This document shows positions 8,463-17,707 of a DNA stretch of 64,000 nt, piece by piece. Both the position numbers and the translations under genes were made by a program. This DNA is from Calothrix sp. NIES-2100. GTDB taxonomy: Bacteria > Cyanobacteriota > Cyanobacteriia > Cyanobacteriales > Nostocaceae. The notes under the pieces were generated by a model. The model had not been told where the DNA came from. It worked only from the letters and a program-made list of their open reading frames with translations, and ran no database searches. The number at the start of each line of letters is the position of its first letter. Position 1 is the first letter of the stretch. The stretch spans positions 6,104,145 to 6,168,144 of the forward strand of contig NZ_AP018178.1 in NCBI RefSeq assembly GCF_002368195.1, in the 5' to 3' direction.

Positions 8463-9061
8463 CAGCACTATTGATCGGTGAATGTAGGAGATCTGAACTG
8501 TATTTACTTACGTGTGGTATTGCACCCGACAATTATCAATTCCAACGGTTAGTTGAAACCCCCCTGTATTTGTAATCAGGGCATGTAGAAAAACACACAG
8601 ATTTTAAACTGCATGAAAATAGTAGCCTTAAAGTATCAAGAAGAAAGATGGTGCTACCCCATCCCACCTCAACACAGAACTTTTCTTAACCGAAGCTTAT
8701 TTAGCAAATTTTAGATATTTAAAATCTCAAAATATCTGAGAACAACTAAATTTATTTGTGGAACAAATTCAAGCACCTAAAATTACCGAATTTTAGATTT
8801 CGGATGATATTCTTCACAATTTAAAATCGCAAATAACCAATCCAACATGAATGAATGGATTCAATTTAAAATCCGGTCATCAAAAATATAAAATTGTTTG
8901 ACTCCACATTATAGATAAGTGTGGGTCAGTAGCTGAATCTATCTAGCTAAATAAAGCGCTAAACCCCATAAAATCGATTTATGTTTAAATCATAACATGT
9001 ATATATATACGCCGCTTAATTTTTGCCTGACATCTATCATCAGGTATAAATTTTTGATTAA
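8463..9061. other. Gap without recognisable gene
   Basis: AT-rich sequence between the MITE and the end of the CHASE2 kinase gene. I see no frame with a plausible start and no clear terminator. Confidence 0.5.
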
Positions 9062-10936
9062 TTAATGTAACCAAAATTTGGCGATCGGACAAGATAGCTC
9101 ACAAAGAGTTCCCCTTGGAGCCACGGACACCCGTCGAAATTGACCTTTGAATTCTCGAGCTAAATTTTTCAATTGTTGTGTTCCTCTGCCTTCTTTATAT
9201 GAATCGATTGGCAATCCATCATCTACAATACTCAGAGTGTACCAACCTTTCAATGAAGAGCAGGTAACTTGCAGACGGGTGACTCCAATTGCATGTTTGC
9301 CAACATTACATAAGGCTTCTTCTAGAAACCGACATAGGCCTCGTTTTTGTTCAATACTCAAGTACCGATCATCTATAGGGTCAAATGTACGGATTTTGAC
9401 TTTCAGGTTTCTAAAACAGGGAAGGTCTCGCTCTAAGGTATAGCTGTAAACTTGATAGAGAATTTCATGTATAGGGTCTTGTAAGTTAATTACTAATCCT
9501 TGACCTAGATATAAACTATTATCTTGATTTATCGGTTCTCGTTGCAAAAATTCATGAATTCCCCGGATATCGTGATTCAATTTTTCCAGTTCTCTGTGAA
9601 TTTCTGGTAGCAATTCGTCTGTGGCTAATTCCCGATCTCTCACCAGTTTTAAAACTTTAGCCAGAGTTTGTAGAGGTCCATTGTGAATTGTCTCAAAGGT
9701 ACGTTCAATCACGGCTTGGCGAGCATTAATTCCCGCACGCAAAGCTTGTTCATATTGATATAAAGCTATGAGTCCTAGAGAATTTAAATTGTAAACGATT
9801 ATTGCTGGTGTGATGGGAATCCACCAACCCCAAATTATGAATAAATAACTAACTATTATGAGAAGCAAGTTAGTAATATTAATAGCTAGCAAATTTATCA
9901 AAGGAGATTTAGTCAGCCTCGCGTTAGCAATTCCTAAAAAACCCCAAGCGATAATCCAGATATATTCCCATTGCTCACCCCAAGTATTTAAAAGTGGACG
10001 AGAATTTAGAACTGCACTAATAATTTGACTAACAGCATGAGCATGAATTTCTACTCCATAAACTTGGCCTGGGGGTGCAAATTGGGCTGATGGAATAGCG
10101 GAAGTAGTGGTAAAGTCTTTAGTACTAGGAGCAGTCATCCCAATAATCACGATGCGATCGCGTATCCACTCAGGCTGAAATTTCCCGGCTTTAATATCGC
10201 TGAGACTAATCATTCTAAATCGTTCTGAACCACTGCGAAAATTCAGTAACACTTGCAACCCGCCTGTATCTGTTCGCACATATCCCCCAGAGTTCCTGAA
10301 GACGCGCGGTAGTTGAGTATTACCAAATTTGATAGTATGGCGATCGCGTTCTAATTTAATCCCTTGATCGGCTAAATAAATTTCTGCCAACTTGACAGAC
10401 AAAGCAAATTCGTATCCTTGAGGTGTCGCTGTTCCTAGTAAACTGCGTCTCAATTTCCCATCAGCATCGGGGATTTGATCGACAAAACCAACTTGTTCAT
10501 GGGGTAAGTCTGGTGGTGGATCAATTGTATCTGGTAATACTTTGTCTATGCCAATTAAATTTTTGCTATTCTTAAATATGTTTACTAGTTGAAAATGACC
10601 AGGTTTAACTGGTATATCTCTAACAATATCAAGACCAATAACTCTAGGATTGTAAGTTTGTAAAGTATTCAGCAGTAGCGCCATTTCACCATCTGGTATG
10701 GGATAACCGACACGACGAATATCATCTTCCTGAATTCCCACAATCAGAATTCGTTCATCTTGTGGTTCAGCCCACCGCAGACGCAGAAAACTATCAAAAA
10801 CTAACCATTCTAAAGATTGCATTGAACCAGCCAGACGTGCAATCATCACCACACAAAGCATTACCATTCCTGGTAGGAAACCGACACGCCAAATAGCAAT
10901 TTCTGCGGCAATTTTTTTCCAAAGTCTAGGTAGCAT
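9062..10936 (-). CDS. CHASE2-domain sensor histidine kinase (NarL-type)
   Basis: A 624-residue protein. One membrane helix lies near residues 18-38, followed by a large extracytoplasmic CHASE2 domain (to about 320; note ERILIVGIQEDDI, DRIVIIGMTAP and GVEIHAHAVSQ). Two to three membrane helices follow (about 328-395), then a cytoplasmic kinase. The phosphoacceptor region is ETIHNGPLQTLAKVLK with His near 418. The HATPase domain has FLEEALCNVGKHA (N-box) and DDG (G-box). It senses an external signal and should phosphorylate the response regulator encoded 90 bp upstream on the same strand. It is the last gene of the peptide-export locus, which suggests that it controls that locus. The CHASE2 ligand is unknown. 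Confidence 0.88.
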   Translation of the reverse strand: MLPRLWKKIAAEIAIWRVGFLPGMVMLCVVMIARLAGSMQSLEWLVFDSFLRLRWAEPQDERILIVGIQEDDIRRVGYPIPDGEMALLLNTLQTYNPRVIGLDIVRDIPVKPGHFQLVNIFKNSKNLIGIDKVLPDTIDPPPDLPHEQVGFVDQIPDADGKLRRSLLGTATPQGYEFALSVKLAEIYLADQGIKLERDRHTIKFGNTQLPRVFRNSGGYVRTDTGGLQVLLNFRSGSERFRMISLSDIKAGKFQPEWIRDRIVIIGMTAPSTKDFTTTSAIPSAQFAPPGQVYGVEIHAHAVSQIISAVLNSRPLLNTWGEQWEYIWIIAWGFLGIANARLTKSPLINLLAINITNLLLIIVSYLFIIWGWWIPITPAIIVYNLNSLGLIALYQYEQALRAGINARQAVIERTFETIHNGPLQTLAKVLKLVRDRELATDELLPEIHRELEKLNHDIRGIHEFLQREPINQDNSLYLGQGLVINLQDPIHEILYQVYSYTLERDLPCFRNLKVKIRTFDPIDDRYLSIEQKRGLCRFLEEALCNVGKHAIGVTRLQVTCSSLKGWYTLSIVDDGLPIDSYKEGRGTQQLKNLAREFKGQFRRVSVAPRGTLCELSCPIAKFWLH

Positions 10937-11026
10937 AAGCGGGTTTGCTAGTCTTTAGTTTTCTATTAAAATCACTGGTAATTAATCAATAAATAACCAA
11001 GTTTAATGATTAATAACAAGTGAAAA

Positions 11027-11701
11027 TTAATCAATTAGTCCTTCGTACCTAGCCTTCATTTCCGTTTGAATGCGGATATTTTTCCCATCTTCCGGGTAAA
11101 TATCTAAAGCGTCTTGTAGTTTACTCCAGTAATGACGCACCATCCGTTCAGATATAGACATTTTTTCAGCAATTGTCTTATCTTGTAATCCTTCTTCAAA
11201 TGCTAAAGTCAGCACTGTTAGCCACTCGGGTTTTACCTCTAATCCAGAATGAATACCTTTGATGTCTTTGGTATGAGTTAAACCCTGTAAAGCCCAATCA
11301 ACTCTAGTTAACATTTCCTGGGTAGATAGGCTTTTATCTGCAACTGTAAAGCCTCCTTTATGCACATCAATTTCTGGTCTCATCCGCACCAAAGTTCTGA
11401 CATGGGCACTTTGAACAACAATGTTAAGATTAGGATAACATTTCATCAGATTCCGCAGTAGTTGTAGACCTGTATCAGGACGTGCTATCACTCCAGATTG
11501 TTCTGGAATCGAAAGATCCATCACCACAAGATCCGGCTGGGACATCATCTGATCGAGTGCATTCTTAGCATTGATCGCAGTGAAGAATTCAGCACCAGGA
11601 TATTTTTTTTGCAGCACATCGACTGTTCCACCTAGAACTGATTCATGGTCATCAATTACTAGAATACTTAGCAATTGCTTCTCTACTAAAAGTTGTTTCA
11701 T
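11027..11701 (-). CDS. NarL/LuxR-type response regulator
   Basis: A 224-residue two-domain regulator. The receiver has ILVIDDHES (acidic pocket), VVMDLSIPEQSG with the phosphoacceptor Asp, and the conserved Lys in VADKSLS. The C-terminal helix-turn-helix is EEGLQDKTIAEKMSISERMV followed by RHYWSKLQDAL. I start at ATG 11701; a TTG at 11761 would add 20 residues. It is encoded 90 bp before the CHASE2 kinase in the same direction, so the pair probably forms a two-component system. Its targets are unknown, but the peptide genes upstream are obvious candidates. A 13-base-arm palindrome at 18163-18193 is a possible binding site. Confidence 0.9.
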   Translation of the reverse strand: MKQLLVEKQLLSILVIDDHESVLGGTVDVLQKKYPGAEFFTAINAKNALDQMMSQPDLVVMDLSIPEQSGVIARPDTGLQLLRNLMKCYPNLNIVVQSAHVRTLVRMRPEIDVHKGGFTVADKSLSTQEMLTRVDWALQGLTHTKDIKGIHSGLEVKPEWLTVLTLAFEEGLQDKTIAEKMSISERMVRHYWSKLQDALDIYPEDGKNIRIQTEMKARYEGLID

Positions 11702-11994
11702 AATGAACACCCTGCTTTGGGGCTGCGTAAGTATTAAATGTTTTTTTATCACCGTAGACAAAACTGCTTATATTATAACTGTATTAGTTATACAGACAGG
11801 ATATCTTACCTATCTTCATCATCCAGGTTATTTATAGGAATAAGTTGTGATTTTTCAAAAATGACTTATGCCTGTACCCGCCTTGTTTCTGAGTATCTGT
11901 TGCTTGTTCAGAATCTCTACGAATAAGTTTACAAATCAAATAGCAATGCTCTGGGAAATATCAGGAAATATGTTGATATATTATTTACCAGTAT
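11702..11994. other. AT-rich spacer upstream of the response regulator
   Basis: 293 bases without a supportable gene. It should contain the promoter of the regulator-kinase pair, but no motif stands out. Confidence 0.45.
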
Positions 11995-12702
11995 TTACCA
12001 GTAAAAATACCAAGCTACTCCGAGTTGTTTACTACGATAAACACATTTACCTGAAGTTAAAAAGTAAAAACTATCACACAAATATTTTAATTCTCGGAGA
12101 TTAGTACACAAATCCATTGTCGAGACATCAGGATAATTAATTTTTACCATTAAATAACATATATTTCTGCGTTGTTTTAAGCAAATTGAAATTGAGATGG
12201 GTGTCAAAACTGCCGGCAAAGCTATTGTGAGTAAATCATCTAAAATACTTAAAATCATCAAATTGCGTTCCACTGGCTGACGTTCCCAGATAACTGGCAT
12301 ATCGATATGCAAAGATAAATGAGAATTGGCGAGCAGTCTTGACTCTAATAAGCACTCAATGGCTAACGGTAAGCTATACTCAAGGTGCCAGGGAAATAGG
12401 CGATCGCTTAATTCCACTAAAGATTGATGAAAATTATCAATTTTTCCCACACATTCTTTAATTTTGTTAACGGATAAATCTAAATTATCCACTGTTAACA
12501 TATCTAAAGTGCGCCGGATAGTAAAAGATTCCTGTAATAAATCATCCCGAATTTTTTCAGCTTCTAAGAATCGTTTGAGCGATTGCTTATTAGCCCACCA
12601 TTGTAATGCTTGGCGAATTCTCAATTCAGACATCAAAAACCAGAGGATGGTCATGAAAATGCCTATGAAAATTATAATTTGCGTACACAATAGCAGTCTC
12701 AC
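11995..12702 (-). CDS. Degenerate histidine-kinase-like membrane protein
   Basis: A 235-residue protein. An N-terminal membrane helix (MRLLLCTQIIIFIGIFMTIL) is followed by a helical region AEKIRDDLLQESFTIRRTLDML, then a mixed region that resembles a NarX-type ATPase domain (MILSILDDLLTIALPA where LQEALNNALKHA is usual). The phosphoacceptor His is absent (DDLLQES in place of DLHDG), and no N-box Asn or G-box glycines are visible. It is therefore probably not an active kinase. It lies between the exporter genes and the response regulator on the same strand, so it may modulate the CHASE2 kinase or the export machine. The resemblance is by eye and remote. Otherwise it is a hypothetical protein. 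Confidence 0.6.
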   Translation of the reverse strand: MRLLLCTQIIIFIGIFMTILWFLMSELRIRQALQWWANKQSLKRFLEAEKIRDDLLQESFTIRRTLDMLTVDNLDLSVNKIKECVGKIDNFHQSLVELSDRLFPWHLEYSLPLAIECLLESRLLANSHLSLHIDMPVIWERQPVERNLMILSILDDLLTIALPAVLTPISISICLKQRRNICYLMVKINYPDVSTMDLCTNLRELKYLCDSFYFLTSGKCVYRSKQLGVAWYFYW

Positions 12703-13079
12703 AGTCAGGTTTGATGTTAATTATTTTACTATGTCCAGATAAAAAAATTAAGCAGCCAACAGCATATTTATCTGCTACAAATTGTTTAAAGTGAATCAAA
12801 TACTTGCCAGCATACGTTATGCTAATTGTAAAAAATTGCTGATTAAATAACAAATGGGAATAAAACATAAATTATATATTTTTTATCTAAAAAACATTCT
12901 GCTAACTAAGTCGCTAATTGCATCGAACTATGTGTTTTGCAATGTAAAAATCTGGTAATTCATCTCGTAGTAAGGAATTCAGTCCTTATTTTCGGACTCC
13001 TCTCTGCAAGACGCGGATCGAATACTACAAACCTTTAATTATTTACACTGTTACACTTAAAAAATGCGTTAAATGCTAC
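12703..13079. other. Spacer after the HlyD-type gene
   Basis: 377 bases without a supportable gene. A short palindrome TAAGGAATTCAGTCCTTA lies near 12970-12987. It could form a small hairpin, but no T-run follows on the minus strand. Confidence 0.4.
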
Positions 13080-14492
13080 TTATAAATCAGTGATTAATCT
13101 AGCCTTTCTCAGCATAAATTGTAAGGCGGTTTCTTGCTTAGAAATAATATCAGCTTTCGCATCCATACCTGATTGGATATGACACTGATGATTATTATGT
13201 CCAAATACAAAGCTTTCTGGTTGAATAGTCGCTTCAAAGTAACTCATAGCCGGATTTTGAGAACTAGATGTGACTGAGCCGTTACTATTATTTTGAGATG
13301 TAATGACATCAGGAGAAATAGCCTTGACAACACCTTTGAGAGTGCCATAATCAGGATAAGGGCAAGCATCAATTCGCAATTGTACTTCTTGACCAACTGC
13401 CACATTTTTAATATCCTGAGGGGAAATCATCGCCTTAATAACTACAGGAGTATTATTAGGAGCAATTTCTGCGATCGCATCACTAGCACGCACAACTTGA
13501 CCGGGATTACGTAAATTAAGCTTGAGAATAATTCCATCGCTAGTTGCTCTAATTACAGTATCTTGCAGTTGATTGACAACCTGCTCGAGGTCTGTTTGTG
13601 ATTGGATAAGTTGGGTTTGAATTTCTACTCGCCGTTGAATTAGCGCTTGTTTTTCCTTGTTCAAAGTAGCGATGTTGGCTTCGCCTCTAGCAGTTTCTTG
13701 CGCAATACGTTTTTGGGCTATTTCTACAGTTGCATTAGTGGGATTAACCGCGACTTTAGCTGATTGAACTTTAGTTTTGGCAATATCTACAGCTTTTTTT
13801 ACCGCCTCAAGATTGGCTGTTGTCTGATCGACTAGTAGTTTTTTCTGCTCAAATTCACGCCGCCCGACAGCGCCGATATCTGACAATTGTTGATAGCGAT
13901 CGCGATCTAACTTGGCAAAGTCTAAATCAGCTTGGGCTTTTTGTAAATCCGCATAGGATTTTTGTAGGTTTGCTTCTGCTGCTTGCAATTCACTGAGAGT
14001 AGTAATTTGGCGTTCTTGATATTCTCTTTGATTACGTAATAAATCTGATTGAGCGGAAGCTACTGTTCCTTGACTTACCCTACCTTCAGCTTCAATTTGG
14101 CTATCTAAACTTCTGATTTGAGCATCAATTTGAATTATTTGTAACTTATTTTGTTGAATATTTTCTTGCAGTTGACTCTTTTTAATCTGTATTTGTTCAT
14201 CATCAAGATAAGCAATTACGTCTCCCTGCTTTACAACCTGATTTTCTGCAACTAAAATCCGTTTAATAGTTCCTTCTATTTTCGGTTGTGCTAAGCGAAT
14301 TTCTCCTGTAGGACGTACACTAGCAGGAGCTTTGACGGTGACATTATATTTAATCCATGACGAGAGAGTCAGCCCAGCACCAACACTCCCAACCAAAAAT
14401 ATTCCAGTTAAGGATGTCCAAACACTAACGGGAGGAAGAAACTCGTCACTTTGAACTGATGGGAGAATTTTTTGGTTATGGGTGTAGAGCAT
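13080..14492 (-). CDS. HlyD-family periplasmic adaptor of a peptide exporter
   Basis: A 470-residue protein from ATG 14492; a TTG at 14507 would extend it slightly. It has an N-terminal cytoplasmic tail, one membrane helix (about 28-48), then the split lipoyl halves (VRPTGEIRLAQPKIEGTIKR...DVIAYLDDEQ and ATSDGIILKLNLRNPGQVV). These flank a long Gln/Ala-rich coiled coil (about 100-330) and a C-terminal beta domain. This is the layout of membrane-fusion proteins that link an ABC exporter to an outer-membrane channel. It starts 18 bp after the peptidase-ABC gene, so the two are co-transcribed and form one type I secretion complex. No TolC-like gene is nearby. Confidence 0.92.
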   Translation of the reverse strand: MLYTHNQKILPSVQSDEFLPPVSVWTSLTGIFLVGSVGAGLTLSSWIKYNVTVKAPASVRPTGEIRLAQPKIEGTIKRILVAENQVVKQGDVIAYLDDEQIQIKKSQLQENIQQNKLQIIQIDAQIRSLDSQIEAEGRVSQGTVASAQSDLLRNQREYQERQITTLSELQAAEANLQKSYADLQKAQADLDFAKLDRDRYQQLSDIGAVGRREFEQKKLLVDQTTANLEAVKKAVDIAKTKVQSAKVAVNPTNATVEIAQKRIAQETARGEANIATLNKEKQALIQRRVEIQTQLIQSQTDLEQVVNQLQDTVIRATSDGIILKLNLRNPGQVVRASDAIAEIAPNNTPVVIKAMISPQDIKNVAVGQEVQLRIDACPYPDYGTLKGVVKAISPDVITSQNNSNGSVTSSSQNPAMSYFEATIQPESFVFGHNNHQCHIQSGMDAKADIISKQETALQFMLRKARLITDL

Positions 14493-14510
14493 ATTTAATT
14501 CCAGCAATAA

Positions 14511-16661
14511 TTAAGGATTTAAAAAGTCTAAATGTTCGCCAGTTTGAGAACGCAAATCTGCTAAATTACCTTGAATTTTCAACTTTCCTTGGTCTAATAA
14601 AACAACCCAATCAGCACGATTAACTACCCGGGGACGGTGAGTAATTAAAATTGTAGTTTTACCTTGACGATGCTGAAACAATCGCTCTAAAACTTGCGCT
14701 TCACTTACAGGATCAAGTCCCCCTGTAGATTCATCTAAAATTAGCACTGGTGGATCTGTAACAATAGCCCGTGCTATTGCTAATCGTTGACGTTGTCCGC
14801 CGGAAATATTTGCGCCAAATTCACCCAAAATAGTTTGATATTTGTCAGGTAATTTACTGATAAACTCATCAGCATCAGCAATTTGACAAGCTCTGACAAT
14901 CTGCTCAAATGTCACAAAAGGTGCGCCTAAGCGAAAGTTTTCAATAATCGAACGACTCCAAAAATGAGCATCTTGAGGAACTAAAACTACCTGTTGACGC
15001 AGACAATCAAGAGACAAGTCTTCTAGATTATAAAGTCCAATCCGAATATTCCCAGATTGTAGTGGATATAACCCAGCGATAAGTTTAGCTAAAGTACTTT
15101 TACCACAACCAGATTTACCAATGATAGCGATGACTTTACCACCAGGAATTGTTAAAGAAAAGTCTTCTAATAAGTCAACCCGACCAGCGTAATGAAAATT
15201 GACTTTACTACAAACAATATCAACACCTTCAGGAATGTTTGCGAAAGGCTTTTTCCCGTCACCCTGATTTTCTGGAGTAGCATCTATCACTTCAGTGAGC
15301 CGTTGCGTAGCAGTTTTGGCGCGTGTAAATTCGTCTACAAAAGTGATGACAGTACTAATTAAACCTATAAAATTACCATTCATCGAGTTAAATGCTAACA
15401 ATTGCCCGATACTCAAGTTTTCATCGGGATTGATCACTAAATTACCCCCAAACCATAGCAAAGCAACACTACCAATACCAGATACTAAAGTAGAGAATGT
15501 ATTATTGATAATCCCAATTTGAATTGTCCCTAAACTCAATGTAGAAATTTTGCCAAATCTACTTTGGAACTCATCCCAAAAATGTGTTGAGGCGGTAGTA
15601 GTTTTCAGAGTTAAAGCGCCTTTAAATACTTCTACTAAAACTCCTTGAGCTTCTGCTTCTGTTACTAAAACATTGCGAGTTTTTTGTTGTAAACTAGGCT
15701 GAAACACCACTGTAGATAGGGTCATAACTACAGATATGAATATAGCTACTACAGTTAGTTTCCAGCTATAAAATACCATCAAACCCAAAGAAATGATGGC
15801 AATAAAAAATTTACTAGGAAGAGTAACAACAACTTGAGAAACTAACTGATTAATTTGGTCGATATCTCGCAACCTGCTGACAATTTCGCCACTACGCCGG
15901 GCTTCATAATAAGCAAGAGGTAACTGTAAAATTTGCTTAGCAAATTCTAGAACTAATCCTAATTGTAGGCGTTGGGCAAAGTGAGCGATTAAGTTAGACT
16001 GTACCCAAGAAAGGCTACTGGAAATAACATTCATCACTACCACAGCGATCGCCATAGTAGTCAGCAGCTTGGTATCACCGCGAATCAGTACATCATCCGT
16101 CAGAATTTGTAACAGAAACGGCGAAGCTAAAGATAGCAATCCCAAAAGCAGGTTAAGGGGTAACGCTTGCGCCAGAATGCTGCGAAAAATCCAGACACGC
16201 TCAAAAAAACGCCAAAAACCACCGATGCGATCGCTCTCAAGAGAACTAAACCGCACTGGATCTGGCTCCAGTAGCAGCATTAACCAATCCGTCCAACCCT
16301 CTGCTAAATCTGTTTTAGACAGATAACGCACACCTACAGCAGGATCGGAAACTATACATTTTTTGCCTTTTTTACCATATAAAACAACCCAGTGATGTCC
16401 TTTCCAGTGAATGATTGCTGGTAGAGGCGCTTCATTCATTCGATCTAACAGTTCAGGCGAAGTTTTGACTGGACGAGCATTAAAACCTAGGGTTTCTGCA
16501 CCCCGCTTCAGCCCTAGTAAAGTTGTACCAAATTGTCCAGTACCGACAGCTTCCCGGATGTGATTGAGGGTGAAATTACGCCCGTAATGTTTAGCAATTG
16601 ATGCGAGACAAGCAGCACCGCAATCTTCTTCACTATGTTGTGCAACGTGAGGGTATTTCAT
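14511..16661 (-). CDS. Peptidase-containing ABC transporter (C39 bacteriocin-processing exporter)
   Basis: A 716-residue PCAT. The N-terminal C39 peptidase has C14 in EEDCGAACLASI, H90 in HHWVVLYG and D106 in SDPAVG, which is the complete Cys-His-Asp set. Six membrane helices follow (about 160-430). The ATPase has Walker A GKSGCGKST (near 510), signature SGGQRQRLAIARA and Walker B VLILDEST. Such enzymes cleave double-glycine leaders after GG and export the mature peptide. Three precursors with that leader lie immediately upstream on the same strand, and the HlyD adaptor follows directly. This makes the function as peptide maturase and exporter well supported. Confidence 0.95.
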   Translation of the reverse strand: MKYPHVAQHSEEDCGAACLASIAKHYGRNFTLNHIREAVGTGQFGTTLLGLKRGAETLGFNARPVKTSPELLDRMNEAPLPAIIHWKGHHWVVLYGKKGKKCIVSDPAVGVRYLSKTDLAEGWTDWLMLLLEPDPVRFSSLESDRIGGFWRFFERVWIFRSILAQALPLNLLLGLLSLASPFLLQILTDDVLIRGDTKLLTTMAIAVVVMNVISSSLSWVQSNLIAHFAQRLQLGLVLEFAKQILQLPLAYYEARRSGEIVSRLRDIDQINQLVSQVVVTLPSKFFIAIISLGLMVFYSWKLTVVAIFISVVMTLSTVVFQPSLQQKTRNVLVTEAEAQGVLVEVFKGALTLKTTTASTHFWDEFQSRFGKISTLSLGTIQIGIINNTFSTLVSGIGSVALLWFGGNLVINPDENLSIGQLLAFNSMNGNFIGLISTVITFVDEFTRAKTATQRLTEVIDATPENQGDGKKPFANIPEGVDIVCSKVNFHYAGRVDLLEDFSLTIPGGKVIAIIGKSGCGKSTLAKLIAGLYPLQSGNIRIGLYNLEDLSLDCLRQQVVLVPQDAHFWSRSIIENFRLGAPFVTFEQIVRACQIADADEFISKLPDKYQTILGEFGANISGGQRQRLAIARAIVTDPPVLILDESTGGLDPVSEAQVLERLFQHRQGKTTILITHRPRVVNRADWVVLLDQGKLKIQGNLADLRSQTGEHLDFLNP

Positions 16662-16851
16662 AAGGTTAAGATGCGAGTCTTGATTTCCCAGATTTTTGAT
16701 GTCAATTTCTAAACTATTCAGCGTTAAATATAAAACAAATCGATAGCTTAAGCATTAATGATGTCTGCCAACTTTATTACCTGAAAAGGAAACAGTAATT
16801 GCATAATTATGCAAACCTGACTTCCGAAAAATACATAAGACTAGGTAAAGA

Positions 16852-17112
16852 TTATTCTCTGGACAGATTGTATATAGCCCAACAGAATTTCTGTCTTCTT
16901 TTGCGAGAACTTTCTCCAAAACCAAACGTCCAGTCCCAGGCAAACTGAATTTCGTTTGATATTAGTCCATAGCTGCGGAAGACAACACCATATCCTAGCA
17001 TTAATATATAGTTGTCCATGTTAAAATTAGTGCGTTTACCGCCGATAACAGTTACAGCTTCTTCGGGAGTCAATTCGGTAAATAAAAGTATTTTTTCTGT
17101 GGCATTGTGCAT
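16852..17112 (-). CDS. Double-glycine-leader peptide precursor 3 (divergent core)
   Basis: An 86-residue precursor. The leader LFTELTPEEAVTVIGG ends at residue 25 and closely matches the leaders of the two upstream precursors. After cleavage the core would be about 61 residues, begin KRTNF, and contain aromatic-rich segments (NYILMLGYGVVF, FAWDWTFGF) and a basic stretch SSRKRRQKF. There is one Cys and no nearby modification enzyme, so an unmodified or only leader-cleaved peptide is likely. It lies 190 bp before the exporter gene. The core resembles those of precursors 1 and 2 only weakly. No clear Shine-Dalgarno sequence precedes the ATG. Confidence 0.72.
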   Translation of the reverse strand: MHNATEKILLFTELTPEEAVTVIGGKRTNFNMDNYILMLGYGVVFRSYGLISNEIQFAWDWTFGFGESSRKRRQKFCWAIYNLSRE

Positions 17113-17229
17113 TCAGCTATTTACTAAATTAATAATTACAAAAATCTGAAAAAAATATCTTTTTCTCAGATAAAATCTTGATTGTAACCGATGAATTAAC
17201 CCTGATTATTAGTTTAATATTTGAATAAA

Positions 17230-17484
17230 TTAGAAGTAGCTAAAAAACGCCCTATTCCATTGATTTATCAGCACTGAATTGGCAAGTTCTCTGTTACCAG
17301 TCAGCAAAAGTGTAAACTGATAAGCTCCAAGAGCAAATATAAATTGCGATAGGTTTACCCCAATCAAAGCAGAATTACCATTGCTCAGGTTAAATTGTGT
17401 TTCCTGGCTTGTTCCACCAGAAATAAGAGCACACTCATTAGGTGTTACCTCTGTAAACAGAAAGTTTTCCTCAATGGATGACAT
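17230..17484 (-). CDS. Double-glycine-leader peptide precursor 2
   Basis: 84 residues from ATG 17484; an upstream in-frame start at 17541 is unlikely because the leader logic fits 17484. The leader LFTEVTPNECALISGG ends at residue 24, and the core is about 60 residues without Cys. The core ends with SQFIFALGAYQF, TGNRELANSVL and QWNRAFFSYF, which matches the core of precursor 1 position for position. The duplicated, conserved mature region suggests selection on the secreted part rather than only on the leader. It should be cleaved and exported by the C39 transporter encoded downstream. Its activity (bacteriocin, signal or other) is not known from sequence. Confidence 0.75.
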   Translation of the reverse strand: MSSIEENFLFTEVTPNECALISGGTSQETQFNLSNGNSALIGVNLSQFIFALGAYQFTLLLTGNRELANSVLINQWNRAFFSYF

Positions 17485-17707
17485 TTTTTTCTTATGCTCA
17501 GTTATGGATATTTTCACAATCGGGTTAAAAGGACGAATCATGGAGCTAAATACTGGAACAGATTCAATGTTCCAGTATCTAGGTGTAGTGGAAGCTTTTC
17601 AGGTGAAAACTAAAAACTTCGGTAATATTCCAAAATTGTTTAGGCAATGCCCCATGAGAAGCTACCTAACTACTAACTTCAAGATTAGGTAGAGTTACAC
17701 TCGACTA

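Noticed and set aside
12626..12868. 80-codon minus-strand frame as a fourth peptide precursor
   Set aside because: No double-glycine leader, no start signal and it overlaps the kinase-like gene.
16755..16943. Frame overlapping the end of precursor 3
   Set aside because: Most likely a shadow frame; it could also be a shifted tail of precursor 3, but nothing in it supports this.
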